Shown: positions 19,163 to 26,983 of the stretch, one piece after another
How positions within the stretch are numbered: position 1 is the first letter of the stretch
Layout of the letters: each line of letters begins with the position of its first letter
From: JBFKPQ01 sp041628225
GTDB taxonomy: Bacteria; Actinomycetota; Acidimicrobiia; Spongiisociales; JAENVV01
DNA length: 31,520 nucleotides
Direction of reading: 5' to 3'
Assembly (NCBI GenBank): GCA_041628225.1
Contig: JBFKPQ010000011.1
Coordinates: forward strand, 1 to 31,520
The notes under the pieces: generated by a model
Seen by the model: the letters and a program-made list of their open reading frames with translations, nothing else
What the model was told of the DNA's origin: nothing
The model's database searches: none
Made by a program: the position numbers and the translations under genes

Positions 19163-19362
19163 CGAGGCCGGAATCCTCGGTTGCGGGCTTCGGCCAGCTC
19201 ATCCGGCCCGAACGTGCTCACCAGGTTGCGGCCCACCAGGTCGTCCGCCGCGACGCGGCGCTCGAGTTCGGCGAAATCATCATCGTCGTCGCAGTCGTAG
19301 ACGACCATGGTGTCGCGGGCACCGACGAAGCGAGCATGTTCCAGTCTCCGCAGCCGGGCCAC
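19159..19362 (-). CDS. Small hypothetical protein (67 residues)
   Basis: I chose GTG 19362 because GAGGAGG lies five bases before it. The protein then reads MARLRRLEHARFVGARDTMVV, followed by YDCDDDDDFAELERRV and the ending GPDELAEARNRGFRPR. The charged run of five Asp after a Cys (CDDDDD, 24-29) is striking. The frame is open further upstream, but that part is Arg/Pro-rich and overlaps another small gene, so I regard it as a shadow. I do not recognise the family. It overlaps the amidohydrolase start by four bases (ATGA) and should be translated with it. Confidence 0.6.
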   Translation of the reverse strand: MARLRRLEHARFVGARDTMVVYDCDDDDDFAELERRVAADDLVGRNLVSTFGPDELAEARNRGFRPR

Positions 19363-19379
19363 GAGTACCTCCTCGACGG

Positions 19380-19550
19380 TCAGGCTAGCCCGGCCAGGCG
19401 GCGCAGCCGACGCCCGGCGAGGCCCGGCATCGGCGCACCGACGCTGAGCACGATGGCAGGAGGTTCGACATCGGTCCGCAGGCGGAACTCGGAGGGAGCG
19501 ATGGCGAGGGTCACTCCGAGCAGCCACTGGGCAGCGAGTCGACGAACCAT
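19380..19550 (-). CDS. Very small hypothetical protein (56 residues)
   Basis: This frame fills the space between the mutase stop (19554) and the next small gene. ATG 19550 comes three bases after the mutase TGA. The protein starts MVRRLAAQWLLGVTLAIAPS, then continues with EFRLRTDVEPPAIVLSV and ends LAGRRLRRLAGLA. It has a moderately hydrophobic start and a basic end, with codon use like its neighbours (third positions mostly G or C). No ribosome site is clear, so translation would depend on coupling to the mutase gene. Unknown family; it could be non-coding, but no other explanation for this 170-base stretch is visible. Confidence 0.4.
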   Translation of the reverse strand: MVRRLAAQWLLGVTLAIAPSEFRLRTDVEPPAIVLSVGAPMPGLAGRRLRRLAGLA

Positions 19551-19553
19551 CGA

Positions 19554-21197
19554 TCAGATCCGAGCCGGTTCGCGGTACACGCCGAACTCGTCCTTCAGCA
19601 CGGCCACGATCTCACCTTGGGTCGCCCTGACCCGGCAGGCGTCGATGATGTACGGCATGAGGTTGTCGTCGCGGCGAGCGGCATCTCGCAAGTGGTCGAG
19701 TGAGGCACGGACGGCGGGGGCGTCGCGTCGGGCTCTGAGGTCGTGGAGTCGAGTCGTTTGCCCCTCTTCGATCTCACGCCCGATGCGCAGGATGTCGATG
19801 GGTTCGTCGTTCTCGTCGATGTGCGTCGTCACCCCGACGATGTCGCGCCGACCGGAGTCGAGTGCCTTTTCGAACTCGTAGGCGGAATCGGCGATGGCGG
19901 ACTGGAAATAGCCCTCTTCGATCCCTCGCAGCACTCCGTCCAGCATGGAGCCGTCTCCCATCCGATCGACGGCATCCAAGATGGCCAAGGCCTGTGCCTC
20001 CATCTCATCGGTGGCTGCTTCGACGAACCACGAACCGCCCAAAGGATCGATGACGTCGGCCACTCCCGTCTCGGTGGCGAGCACCTGCTGAGTGCGCAGC
20101 GCGATGTCTGCCGCCTTCTGGGTCGGCAGGGCGTACACCTCGTCGAGCGCGTTGGTGTGGAGACTCTGGGTGCCTCCGAGGATCGCCGCCAGTGCTTCGA
20201 CGGCCGTCCGCACGATGTTGTTCTCCGGCTGCTGGGCAGTCAGCGACACGCCGGCGGTCTGCGAGTGAAAGCGCAGCTTGAGCGACCGGTCGTTCGTGGC
20301 TCCGTACCGATCTCGCATCCATGTCGCCCAGATGCGGCGGGCTGCTCGGAACTTGGCGATCTCCTCGAAGAAGTCGATGTGACTGTCGAAGAAGAAGGAC
20401 AGGCGGGGCGCCACCGCGTCGACTTTCATGCCGCGACGACCTGCCGCTTCGACGTAGGCGAACCCATCGGCGAGCGTGAACGCCAGCTCTTGCTGAGCGG
20501 TCGCGCCTGCCTCGCGAATGTGATATCCGGAGACGGAGATCGTATTCCACCTGGGCACTTCCTCCGCACAAAACGCCATCATGTCGGTGGTGAGCCGGAG
20601 GTGCGGCTCCGGCGGGAAGATCCACTCCTTCTGAGCGATGTACTCCTTGAGGATGTCGTTCTGCAGGGTCCCGCCGAGCTCGGCCCACGCCACACCCTGC
20701 TCCTCGGCCGCCACGAGCAACTGCGCGAACAGGACCTGAGCGGGTCCGTTGATGGTCATCGAGACGGTCACGTCGTCCAGCGGGATGCCCTCGAAGAGCC
20801 GCGCCATGTCGTCGGCCGTGTCGACCGCCACGCCGCAGTGGCCCACCTCGCCCAGCGACATCGGATCGTCGGAGTCGTAACCCATCAGGGTGGGCATGTC
20901 GAACGCCACCGACAGACCGTGCTGGCCCTGGGCCAGCAGGTGCCGGAACCTCGCGTTGGTGGCCGCGACGTCGGCGAAGCCCGCAAACTGCCGGATGGTC
21001 CAGAGCTTGCCCCGGTAGCCGGAGGCGTGGATGCCCCTCGTGTAGGGAAAGGCTCCCGGATAGCCGATCCGCTTCGGCACATCACCCTCGGCGGGGAGGC
21101 CCAGGGGCGGAACGGCCTCACCCGACAGCGACATGAAGGAATCTCGGCGCAAGGGGGTGGCGCCGTACGCTGCTTCCCACTCTTGGCGATCAGACAT
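19554..21197 (-). CDS. icmA: Isobutyryl-CoA mutase-type large subunit (no B12-binding domain)
   Basis: A 547-residue coenzyme-B12-dependent acyl-CoA mutase chain, a paralog of the one at 11061-12635. Shared landmarks: GAFPYTRGIHASGYRGKLWT, LSVAFDMPTLMGYDSDDP, QNDILKEYIAQKEWIFPP, TISVSGYHIREAGATAQQE, APRLSFFFDSHIDFFEE and GGTQSLHTNALDEVYALPT. The specificity residues are Phe71 (RQFAG) and Gln189 (EYIAQ), matching Phe80/Gln198 of Streptomyces isobutyryl-CoA mutase, not the Tyr/Arg of methylmalonyl-CoA mutase. It would interconvert isobutyryl-CoA and n-butyryl-CoA, or a similar uncharged pair. No B12 domain follows, so a small subunit must come from elsewhere. ATG 21197 overlaps the zinc-ribbon gene by eight bases; the open frame further upstream is a shadow. 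The ribosome site is weak, again suggesting coupling. Confidence 0.88.
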   Translation of the reverse strand: MSDRQEWEAAYGATPLRRDSFMSLSGEAVPPLGLPAEGDVPKRIGYPGAFPYTRGIHASGYRGKLWTIRQFAGFADVAATNARFRHLLAQGQHGLSVAFDMPTLMGYDSDDPMSLGEVGHCGVAVDTADDMARLFEGIPLDDVTVSMTINGPAQVLFAQLLVAAEEQGVAWAELGGTLQNDILKEYIAQKEWIFPPEPHLRLTTDMMAFCAEEVPRWNTISVSGYHIREAGATAQQELAFTLADGFAYVEAAGRRGMKVDAVAPRLSFFFDSHIDFFEEIAKFRAARRIWATWMRDRYGATNDRSLKLRFHSQTAGVSLTAQQPENNIVRTAVEALAAILGGTQSLHTNALDEVYALPTQKAADIALRTQQVLATETGVADVIDPLGGSWFVEAATDEMEAQALAILDAVDRMGDGSMLDGVLRGIEEGYFQSAIADSAYEFEKALDSGRRDIVGVTTHIDENDEPIDILRIGREIEEGQTTRLHDLRARRDAPAVRASLDHLRDAARRDDNLMPYIIDACRVRATQGEIVAVLKDEFGVYREPARI

Positions 21198-21468
21198 CGG
21201 CGACGTCCACGTCCGACCGGCAGTTCGGACAGATGACCTGATCGACCTCTCCCACGATGAACGAAAAGCTACACGCCGGGCAGCTCGTGCGGGGCGAAGG
21301 GCTGTCGTCGACCGGCTGAACCGCAGGCTCCATCGGCTCCGGCACCGGCACCGGCGGGACAGGCGCCACGCGATTGAGGGCCCCGCACGCCGGACACCGA
21401 AACTGGCCACCGGCCGCAGCTCCCATGATCTCGACTTCGGTCCCACAGGATCCACAGCGCGCTCTCAT
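21190..21468 (-). CDS. Double zinc-ribbon protein (92 residues)
   Basis: Two four-cysteine zinc sites are plain. The first is Cys5, Cys8, Cys25 and Cys28 (CGSC and CPAC); the second is Cys63, Cys66, Cys80 and Cys83 (CPAC and CPNC). They are joined by a Pro-rich linker (about 34-60) rich in Val, Pro and Glu. Such proteins are small structural or nucleic-acid-binding modules; no catalytic part is present. It lies between a membrane-anchored unknown (four-base overlap) and the ICM-type mutase (eight-base overlap), so its production is tied to both. Whether it serves the mutase is unknown. Confidence 0.75.
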   Translation of the reverse strand: MRARCGSCGTEVEIMGAAAGGQFRCPACGALNRVAPVPPVPVPEPMEPAVQPVDDSPSPRTSCPACSFSFIVGEVDQVICPNCRSDVDVADV

Positions 21469-21902
21469 CGTTCCCTTTCCTCAACCGGTGAGCCCAAGGC
21501 CCCGATGGCTTCCAAGTAGCCGCCCTGGAGTTCCAGGATGGCCGCCACATGGTTCGGATCGTACTCAGCTCCCTGTTCTGCGCAGGCCGCCAGCACGGCC
21601 TCCACGGATTCCGACGTTTGGCCAACGATGACCTCCACCTCTCCGGGCCGGCCGCGCCGGGCCGCCTGCTGCAACAGGTGGACCTGCCACTCGAGGACTC
21701 GAAGCACATCGCTCGCCGACATGGCGGCTCGGACGGTGGGGTCGAGCCTGGGCCGGATCCACGCCACTGCCTGGTCCAGGGCGTAGACGGCCGGCTCATG
21801 GCCGGGTCGACGCCGCACCTCCTGTGCAACCATCACGGCCACCATCGCCACGAATGCCGCGGCGAGGAGAGCCCCGAGGGTGACCGCAGAAGCCGCCGAC
21901 AA
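21465..21902 (-). CDS. Membrane-anchored hypothetical protein (145 residues)
   Basis: One hydrophobic N-terminal segment (about residues 5-26) is followed by a basic stop (QEVRRR) and a soluble, mainly helical part. The latter includes ALDQAVAWIRPRLDP, SASDVLRVLEWQVHLLQQAARR and HVAAILELQGGYLEAIGAL. The orientation suggested by the basic residues places the soluble part in the cytoplasm. I do not recognise a named family. The start is taken as TTG 21902, directly after the acyl-CoA dehydrogenase stop; an ATG at residue 20 would remove most of the membrane segment. It overlaps the zinc-ribbon gene by four bases. Confidence 0.6.
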   Translation of the reverse strand: MSAASAVTLGALLAAAFVAMVAVMVAQEVRRRPGHEPAVYALDQAVAWIRPRLDPTVRAAMSASDVLRVLEWQVHLLQQAARRGRPGEVEVIVGQTSESVEAVLAACAEQGAEYDPNHVAAILELQGGYLEAIGALGSPVEERER

Positions 21903-23018
21903 TCAGATCCCGATGCGGTCGGCGAGCAGTGCGCGGTGGTGCGTCGGATCGCCGAACAGCAACTCCGAACTCTTGGCCCGCTTGAAATACAGATGGGCGT
22001 CGTGCTCCCAGGTGAAGCCGATCCCACCATGGATCTGGATGTTCTCTGCCGCGGTGTGGAAGTAGGCCTCGGAGCAATATGACTTGGCGAGGTGCGACAC
22101 GATGGGCACCTCGTCATTGCCCTCGGACACTGCCCAGGCTGCGTAGTAGGCGGCCGATTTCGCCGATTCGGTCGCAACGAGCATGTCGGCACATTTGTGC
22201 TTGATTGCCTGGAACGAACCGATCGGACGACCGAACTGCATGCGCTCCTTCGCGTACGCAACCGCCATCTCGAGCGCCGCCTGGGCTCCCCCGACCTGTT
22301 CGAGTGCGAGGGCCACCGCAGCAATCTCGAGGACACGCTCCAGGACGTCCCAGCCCCCGACGGCAAGCCGATCGTCGGCTCCGACCGCCACCCCGTCGAG
22401 CCGCACCTCGGCCATGCGGCGCGTCTGATCCATCGTTTCGAGCGGCGTCACGGTCAGCCCCGACGCCTCGGCCGGCACGAGAAACAACGCCAGGCCGTCG
22501 GCATCTCGTGCCGCAACGATCAACATGTCGGCGACGTGCCCGTCGAGCACAAAGCTCTTCGTACCCTCGAGGACCCAACCGTCGCCGTCCTGTCGCGCGG
22601 TTGCCTCGACGCCGTCGGCATCCCACCGGCCGTTCGGTTCGGTGAGCGCGAGGGTGGCGATCGTCTCACCCGAGGCGATGCCGGGCAGGACCCGCTTCTT
22701 CTGTTCGTCGCTGCCGGCCGCCAGCAGCGTGTTGGCCGCCAGCACCACCGAGGCCAGGAACGGTGCCGGCAGGAGCGACCGACCCATCTCTTCGAGCAGG
22801 ACGGACAATTCGAGGAAGGTAAAACCCGCGCCACCGAATGCTTCTGGGATCGCCATGCCGTGCCAGCCCATCGCGGCCATCTCGGCCCAGAGCGCCGCGT
22901 CGTAGCCAGCTTCGTCATCCATCAACTCCCGAACCCGTTCAGACGGAGCCTTGTCGGAGAGAAAGCGGCGGGCGGTTTCGCGGAGGAAGTCCTGTTCCTC
23001 ACTGAAAGCGAAGTTCAT
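21903..23018 (-). CDS. Acyl-CoA dehydrogenase (FadE, beta-type chain)
   Basis: A 371-residue FAD-dependent acyl-CoA dehydrogenase. MNFAFSEEQDFLRETARRFL, MAAMGWHGMAIPEAFGGAGF, ALTEPNGRWDADGVEA, the FGRPIGSFQAIKHKCADM helix and the C-terminal ENIQIHGGIGFTWEHDAHLYFKRAK are typical. The TWEHDAHLY ending is that of the beta-type chains that pair with a second FadE in mycobacterial steroid and side-chain oxidation; a paired alpha-type chain is encoded at 29599. It may therefore work as a heterotetramer, which is inference. ATG 23018 has GAGGAG eight bases before it and a -10-like TATCAT just upstream (23048-23043). The frame continues open further upstream as a shadow. It appears to lead the minus-strand operon down to the amidohydrolase. 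Confidence 0.87.
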   Translation of the reverse strand: MNFAFSEEQDFLRETARRFLSDKAPSERVRELMDDEAGYDAALWAEMAAMGWHGMAIPEAFGGAGFTFLELSVLLEEMGRSLLPAPFLASVVLAANTLLAAGSDEQKKRVLPGIASGETIATLALTEPNGRWDADGVEATARQDGDGWVLEGTKSFVLDGHVADMLIVAARDADGLALFLVPAEASGLTVTPLETMDQTRRMAEVRLDGVAVGADDRLAVGGWDVLERVLEIAAVALALEQVGGAQAALEMAVAYAKERMQFGRPIGSFQAIKHKCADMLVATESAKSAAYYAAWAVSEGNDEVPIVSHLAKSYCSEAYFHTAAENIQIHGGIGFTWEHDAHLYFKRAKSSELLFGDPTHHRALLADRIGI

Positions 23019-23042
23019 ACGTCGTACTCCTCGGTCGGCGCC

Positions 23043-23065
23043 ATGATATCGGAAGGCGGTAGCCT
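23043..23065. promoter_or_regulatory. Divergent promoter between the acyl-CoA dehydrogenase and MBL genes
   Basis: On the minus strand TATCAT (23048-23043) is a good -10 box for the acyl-CoA dehydrogenase, with a leader of about 18 bases that includes its GAGGAG. On the plus strand TAGCCT (23060-23065) ends seven bases before GTG 23073, the leaderless spacing also seen for the dodecin gene. These two boxes together argue that the MBL gene does not start at the ATG at 23043. Confidence 0.45.
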
Positions 23066-23072
23066 CCCGATC

Positions 23073-23672
23073 GTGCTGTACGAAACCCCCACCGTGTCGA
23101 TCCGGTCGATCATGGTCGGCCCCCTCGACAACAACGTGTACATCGTGGCGGACCGCGCGTCTGATGCCGCGATCATCGTGGACGCCGCCGACGATCCCGA
23201 CGCCATCCTCGCCGCTGCCGACGGCCTGGAGATCAGCGCCATCGTCACCACGCACGGCCATTGGGACCATGTCGGCGCAGCCGCCGAGATCAACCGCCGT
23301 CTCGACGTCCCCATCTACCTCCACTCGGCCGACGAACCGCTCGCCGGCCTCTCGGCGTTCGCGGCGCTCGACGACGTCTCGAGCCTGGCGGTCGGAACCG
23401 CAAGCGTCGACGTGCTGCATACGCCGGGCCACACGCCCGGTTCGGTGTGCCTTGCCAGCCCCGGGGTCCTGCTCACGGGAGACACGTTGTTCCCCGGAGG
23501 CCCGGGCGCCACCAGGTTCCCGTACTCGGATTTCGACCAGATCATGGCGTCGCTCGACCGGTCGCTGTTCGTGGCCTCCGACGACACGTTGGTGCTCCCC
23601 GGACACGGCGCATCGACGACGATCGGCGCCGAGCGACCGGAGGTCGAAGAGTGGCGGCGCCGCCGCTGGTGA
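23073..23672 (+). CDS. MBL-fold hydrolase, glyoxalase II-like
   Basis: 199 residues from GTG 23073. Metal motif HGHWDH at His61, His63, Asp65 and His66; further ligands are His120 (TPGHTPGS), Asp137 (LLTGDTLF) and His178 (LPGHGA). The short length and the GDTLFPGGPGATRFPYSDFDQIMASL block are those of glyoxalase-II-like hydrolases, which cleave thioesters such as S-lactoyl conjugates or act on persulfides. No glutathione-binding tail is visible, so a mycothiol or other thiol conjugate is more likely in this host. An ATG at 23043 would add ten residues, but it overlaps the opposite gene's promoter. The next gene follows after 51 bases. Confidence 0.83.
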   Translation: MLYETPTVSIRSIMVGPLDNNVYIVADRASDAAIIVDAADDPDAILAAADGLEISAIVTTHGHWDHVGAAAEINRRLDVPIYLHSADEPLAGLSAFAALDDVSSLAVGTASVDVLHTPGHTPGSVCLASPGVLLTGDTLFPGGPGATRFPYSDFDQIMASLDRSLFVASDDTLVLPGHGASTTIGAERPEVEEWRRRRW

Positions 23673-23723
23673 CCCCTCAAGAAAGCCGGCGACCGTGACG
23701 AAAGAATCACCAAAGGAGGCTTG

Positions 23724-24242
23724 ATGTCGGCGGAGGAGATGCCGATCGAATTCGACATTCCGACGAGGCGAAAGCCAGCCGAGCCGGTGGTGCCCGACGA
23801 ACCGACGGACGACCTCTCATGGCTGTCGGCCCTTTTCGAGGACGACGAGTCCACGTCCGACGCACCGGCCGACCCCGAGGTGGCCGAAACGGACGTCCCC
23901 CACGCCGAGGCTCTCGCGCGCGATACGAGCGGTCTGGCCTCGACACCTCCCGACCATCCCCCCGAAGATCCCACACCGACGGCGACCGTTTCGGCTCCAC
24001 CACCCCATCTGCCGGTTGACGGCCCGGATGGAGACGGCATCGAACATCCACCCGAGCTGCCGCACCACGAGGCTGAGCCCGCGACCGACACTGCCGCCGT
24101 CGACGACCCCACCACCCCCGACCGCATGGCCGATGGCGCCGCCCATGGCGCTGCCGGCTCCGACGCGGCTCCCAAGGCCGCGGTTCGCCGCGGGTTCCGC
24201 GAAGCGCTCTTGGCGACGTTCTCGCAGCTCCACGACGACTGA
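23724..24242 (+). CDS. Acidic, probably disordered hypothetical protein
   Basis: A 172-residue protein very rich in Asp, Glu, Pro and Ala, with two less biased ends. The N-terminal 50 residues contain MPIEFDIPTRRKPAEP and then DDLSWLSALFEDDE, a short hydrophobic patch that could be a binding motif. The C-terminus VRRGFREALLATFSQLHDD looks like an amphipathic helix. The middle has no predicted fold. The ATG at 23724 has AAAGGAGG a few bases before it. This pattern of a disordered linker with short motifs at both ends suggests a scaffold or adaptor, but no function is assigned. It sits between the MBL hydrolase and the GGDEF-EAL gene. Confidence 0.65.
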   Translation: MSAEEMPIEFDIPTRRKPAEPVVPDEPTDDLSWLSALFEDDESTSDAPADPEVAETDVPHAEALARDTSGLASTPPDHPPEDPTPTATVSAPPPHLPVDGPDGDGIEHPPELPHHEAEPATDTAAVDDPTTPDRMADGAAHGAAGSDAAPKAAVRRGFREALLATFSQLHDD

Positions 24243-24338
24243 CCGGGTGACTAGTCATGTCAGCGGTACGCAAATAACCCTTGGCTCGAGGCGGAAACCT
24301 ACCGATGACCATGGAGAGAGTCGTCGACCGGAGGGACC

Positions 24339-26918
24339 GTGAGCGAGAGCGCCACCGCTGAACGCCGCACGTTGTTGAGCGGTCCTCAACGCGTCTGGGT
24401 GCTCGTCGTGCTCATGGCCGCCGCCGGCGGGGGTCTCGGCCAGTGGATGACCGACCTGAGCCCGCTCCCGGAAGCTCGGTATCACGTCCCCTGGTACTCG
24501 CTCGCCGTGATGGTCTACCTCGCCGAGATCACCGTCGTCCATCTCCGCTTTCACCGCCACGCCCATTCGTTCTCGATGTCCGAGGTACCCCTCGTCATCG
24601 GCCTCTTCTGCTCGGCACCGTGGGAGCTGCTGGCCGCCCAGCTGATCGGCAATGCGGCCGCCCTCATGATCAACCGGCGACAGCCGCCGCTGAAGTTGGC
24701 CTTCAACCTCACCATGTTCACGCTCGAGGCCGCCCTCGCCGTCGCGTTGTTCCGGTTCGTCCTCCTCTTCGGGAGCCCGCTCGGCGCAGCCGGCTGGATC
24801 GGCTCGATCGTCGCCACCCAGGTGGCCGTGATCGTGGCCAACGTGCTCATCAACTTCGCGATCCGGCTGTCCGGTGGACGATTGGATCGTCGCGAACAAC
24901 TCGAGGTGGTCGTCCTGACCGCACTCGCGGCCGCTATGAACACCGCCCTGGCCCTCGTCGGAGTGACGATTCTGTGGAGTGCCTCGGAGACCGCCTGGCT
25001 CGCGCTCGTTCCGCCGGTCGTCCTGTTCCTCGCCTATCGCGCCTACATCAGCCAGAGGCTCGAAAAATCCCGCCTCGAGTCCCTCTACGAGGCCACCCGG
25101 GTGCTTCACAAGACACCGCAGATCGAGTCGGCCCTCTCGGCGGCCGCCGGCTACGCCCAGAACATGTTCGAAGCGGAGTTCGTCGAGATCATGCTGCTCC
25201 CGGACGAGGTCGGCAACCAGGCGTATCTCACCGCCATCGGACCGGGCGCTCGGCACGAGGCGATGGAACCCGCCGACCTCGGAGACGAAGAGGAAGCGTG
25301 GATGGAGTTCGCCGAGAGCGGCCGCGCCATGCTCGTGGAGCAGCCTCGCGCTCAGTTCCCGCGCAGCCGCTATGTCGTCGAGGACGCCATCGTCGCACCG
25401 TTGACGAGCGACGACGGCGTGCTCGGCGTCATCTTGGTCGCCAACCGCCTGGCCGACGTCAGCAATTTCGGGGAGAGCGACGTCCGGCTCCTCGAGACCT
25501 TCGCCAGTCAGGTCAGCGTATCGCTCGAGAACGGCCGCCTCGAAGACTCGCTGGCCCAGTTGACGGAGCTGAAGGAAGAACTTCGCCATCAAGCACTCCA
25601 CGACTCACTCACGAAGCTCGCCAACCGCACCCTGTTCTCCGACGGAGTGGAGACGGCCATGCGCAACAACCTGCGCGAGGACCGCTTCATCTCCGTGATG
25701 TTCCTCGACCTCGACGACTTCAAAACCGTCAACGACTCCTTGGGCCATGCCGCCGGAGACGAGTTGCTCATCCAGGTGGCGAAACGACTCCGCAAGACGA
25801 CCCGTCCCGACGACCTGGTCGCCCGTCTCGGCGGAGACGAGTTCGCCGTGTTGCTCGAGGGCCTGGCCGACCCGCGTGAGGCGACCGATGTCGCCGAGCG
25901 GATCCTCGCCGGCATGCGCGAGTCGTTCAAGATCGAGTCGAAAGAGCTGAACGTGCGGACGTCGATCGGGATCGCCTTCGGCGGCATCAACGAACCCCCC
26001 GAACAGCTCCTCCGCAACGCCGACGCCGCGATGTACGCCGCCAAGCAGACCGGCAAGGGCACGTTCCGGGTGTTCGAAGACGAAATGCATGCCGAGATGA
26101 TTCGTCGTCTGGAGCTCAAGGCCGATCTCGCCGACGCGCTCCGCAAGGACCAGCTCACCCTCGTGTATCAACCCGTGGTCGACCTGTCGAGCGGTCACCT
26201 CGTCGGGGTCGAGGCACTCGTCCGCTGGAACCACCCCACCAAGGGCGTGATCAATCCCGGCCAGTTCATCGGATTCGCCGAGGAGACGGGTCTGATCGGC
26301 CGAATCGGAGAATTCGTGCTCGACGAAGCCTGCCGCCAGGCCGCCGAGTGGCGTGCGGCGTTCCCGACCCGCCAGTTCACCATGGCCGTCAACCTGTCGC
26401 CGAAACAGATCACCGAGGTCGACGTGGCCGGGCAGGTCGCCACGGCGTTGGCGGTGCACGGCGTACCGGCCAGCGCACTCGTCGTGGAGATCACCGAGAA
26501 CGTGCTGATGCAGACCTCGCTCCGAACGCTCGACGAACTGCGCGACCTCGGGGTGCGGATCGCCATCGACGATTTCGGCACCGGTTACTCGTCGCTTGCC
26601 TACCTCGATCGGCTGCCGATCGATGTCGTCAAGATCGACAAGAGCTTCGTCGATCGACTCACGCCGAACGGAGAGACGGCGCTCGTCCGCACCGTGCTAC
26701 AGATCGGCGACGCCCTCGGACTGGGCACCATCGTCGAGGGCATCGAAACCGACCACCAGCTCCGCCGGCTCCAGCAACTCGGGTGCACCCGCGGCCAGGG
26801 CTACTACCTCTCGAAGCCCGTCGGTCCCCACGAACTGGCCGAACTGCTGACCACCCAACGACGGTTGATACCGGACACGATGAAGCCGGGATCAACCCAT
26901 CTGCGCGTCGTCGGCTGA
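24339..26918 (+). CDS. Membrane-bound GAF-GGDEF-EAL protein (cyclic di-GMP synthesis and/or breakdown)
   Basis: An 859-residue signalling protein. The N-terminal 235 residues hold about six to seven membrane segments, with HSFSMSEVPLVIGLF and PLKLAFNLTMF between them. A GAF-like domain (about 245-400) follows, then a linker helix. The GGDEF domain (about 418-580) has RLGGDEF at 497-502 and an inhibitory site RPDD exactly five residues before it. The EAL domain (about 595-845) has VEALVRWNHP, EITENVLM, DDFGTGYSSLAYL and KIDKSFV, so both enzymatic halves keep their key residues. It could make cyclic di-GMP from GTP or break it down; sequence does not say which dominates. GTG 24339 follows GGAGGGA. 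The downstream operon of two paralogous unknowns may be linked to this signal. Confidence 0.9.
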   Translation: MSESATAERRTLLSGPQRVWVLVVLMAAAGGGLGQWMTDLSPLPEARYHVPWYSLAVMVYLAEITVVHLRFHRHAHSFSMSEVPLVIGLFCSAPWELLAAQLIGNAAALMINRRQPPLKLAFNLTMFTLEAALAVALFRFVLLFGSPLGAAGWIGSIVATQVAVIVANVLINFAIRLSGGRLDRREQLEVVVLTALAAAMNTALALVGVTILWSASETAWLALVPPVVLFLAYRAYISQRLEKSRLESLYEATRVLHKTPQIESALSAAAGYAQNMFEAEFVEIMLLPDEVGNQAYLTAIGPGARHEAMEPADLGDEEEAWMEFAESGRAMLVEQPRAQFPRSRYVVEDAIVAPLTSDDGVLGVILVANRLADVSNFGESDVRLLETFASQVSVSLENGRLEDSLAQLTELKEELRHQALHDSLTKLANRTLFSDGVETAMRNNLREDRFISVMFLDLDDFKTVNDSLGHAAGDELLIQVAKRLRKTTRPDDLVARLGGDEFAVLLEGLADPREATDVAERILAGMRESFKIESKELNVRTSIGIAFGGINEPPEQLLRNADAAMYAAKQTGKGTFRVFEDEMHAEMIRRLELKADLADALRKDQLTLVYQPVVDLSSGHLVGVEALVRWNHPTKGVINPGQFIGFAEETGLIGRIGEFVLDEACRQAAEWRAAFPTRQFTMAVNLSPKQITEVDVAGQVATALAVHGVPASALVVEITENVLMQTSLRTLDELRDLGVRIAIDDFGTGYSSLAYLDRLPIDVVKIDKSFVDRLTPNGETALVRTVLQIGDALGLGTIVEGIETDHQLRRLQQLGCTRGQGYYLSKPVGPHELAELLTTQRRLIPDTMKPGSTHLRVVG

Positions 26919-26928
26919 CCTCCGCCCC

Positions 26929-26957
26929 TTGACAGCGGGACGGAAGGGCGCGAAATT
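26929..26957 (+). promoter_or_regulatory. Probable promoter for the tandem-paralog operon
   Basis: TTGACA (26929-26934), a full -35 consensus, lies in the 65-base gap after the GGDEF-EAL gene. At 17 bases it faces GAAATT (26952-26957), a poor but AT-rich -10 in a very GC-rich setting. The leader would contain the GGGGGGA ribosome site of the next gene. Confidence 0.45.
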
Positions 26958-26983
26958 GGCGACCCAACGTGTCAGGGGGGACC

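Noticed and set aside
21198..21455. Upstream extension of the isobutyryl-CoA-mutase-type frame
   Set aside because: It overlaps the zinc-ribbon gene out of phase and is Arg/Ser-rich; known large subunits begin near the chosen ATG.
23019..23606. Upstream extension of the acyl-CoA dehydrogenase frame
   Set aside because: It is antisense to the MBL gene and the family start MNFAFSEEQ is at 23018 with a ribosome site.
24255..25601. A 448-codon minus-strand frame opposite the GGDEF-EAL gene
   Set aside because: Antisense to a gene with clear membrane segments and catalytic motifs; no family features of its own.
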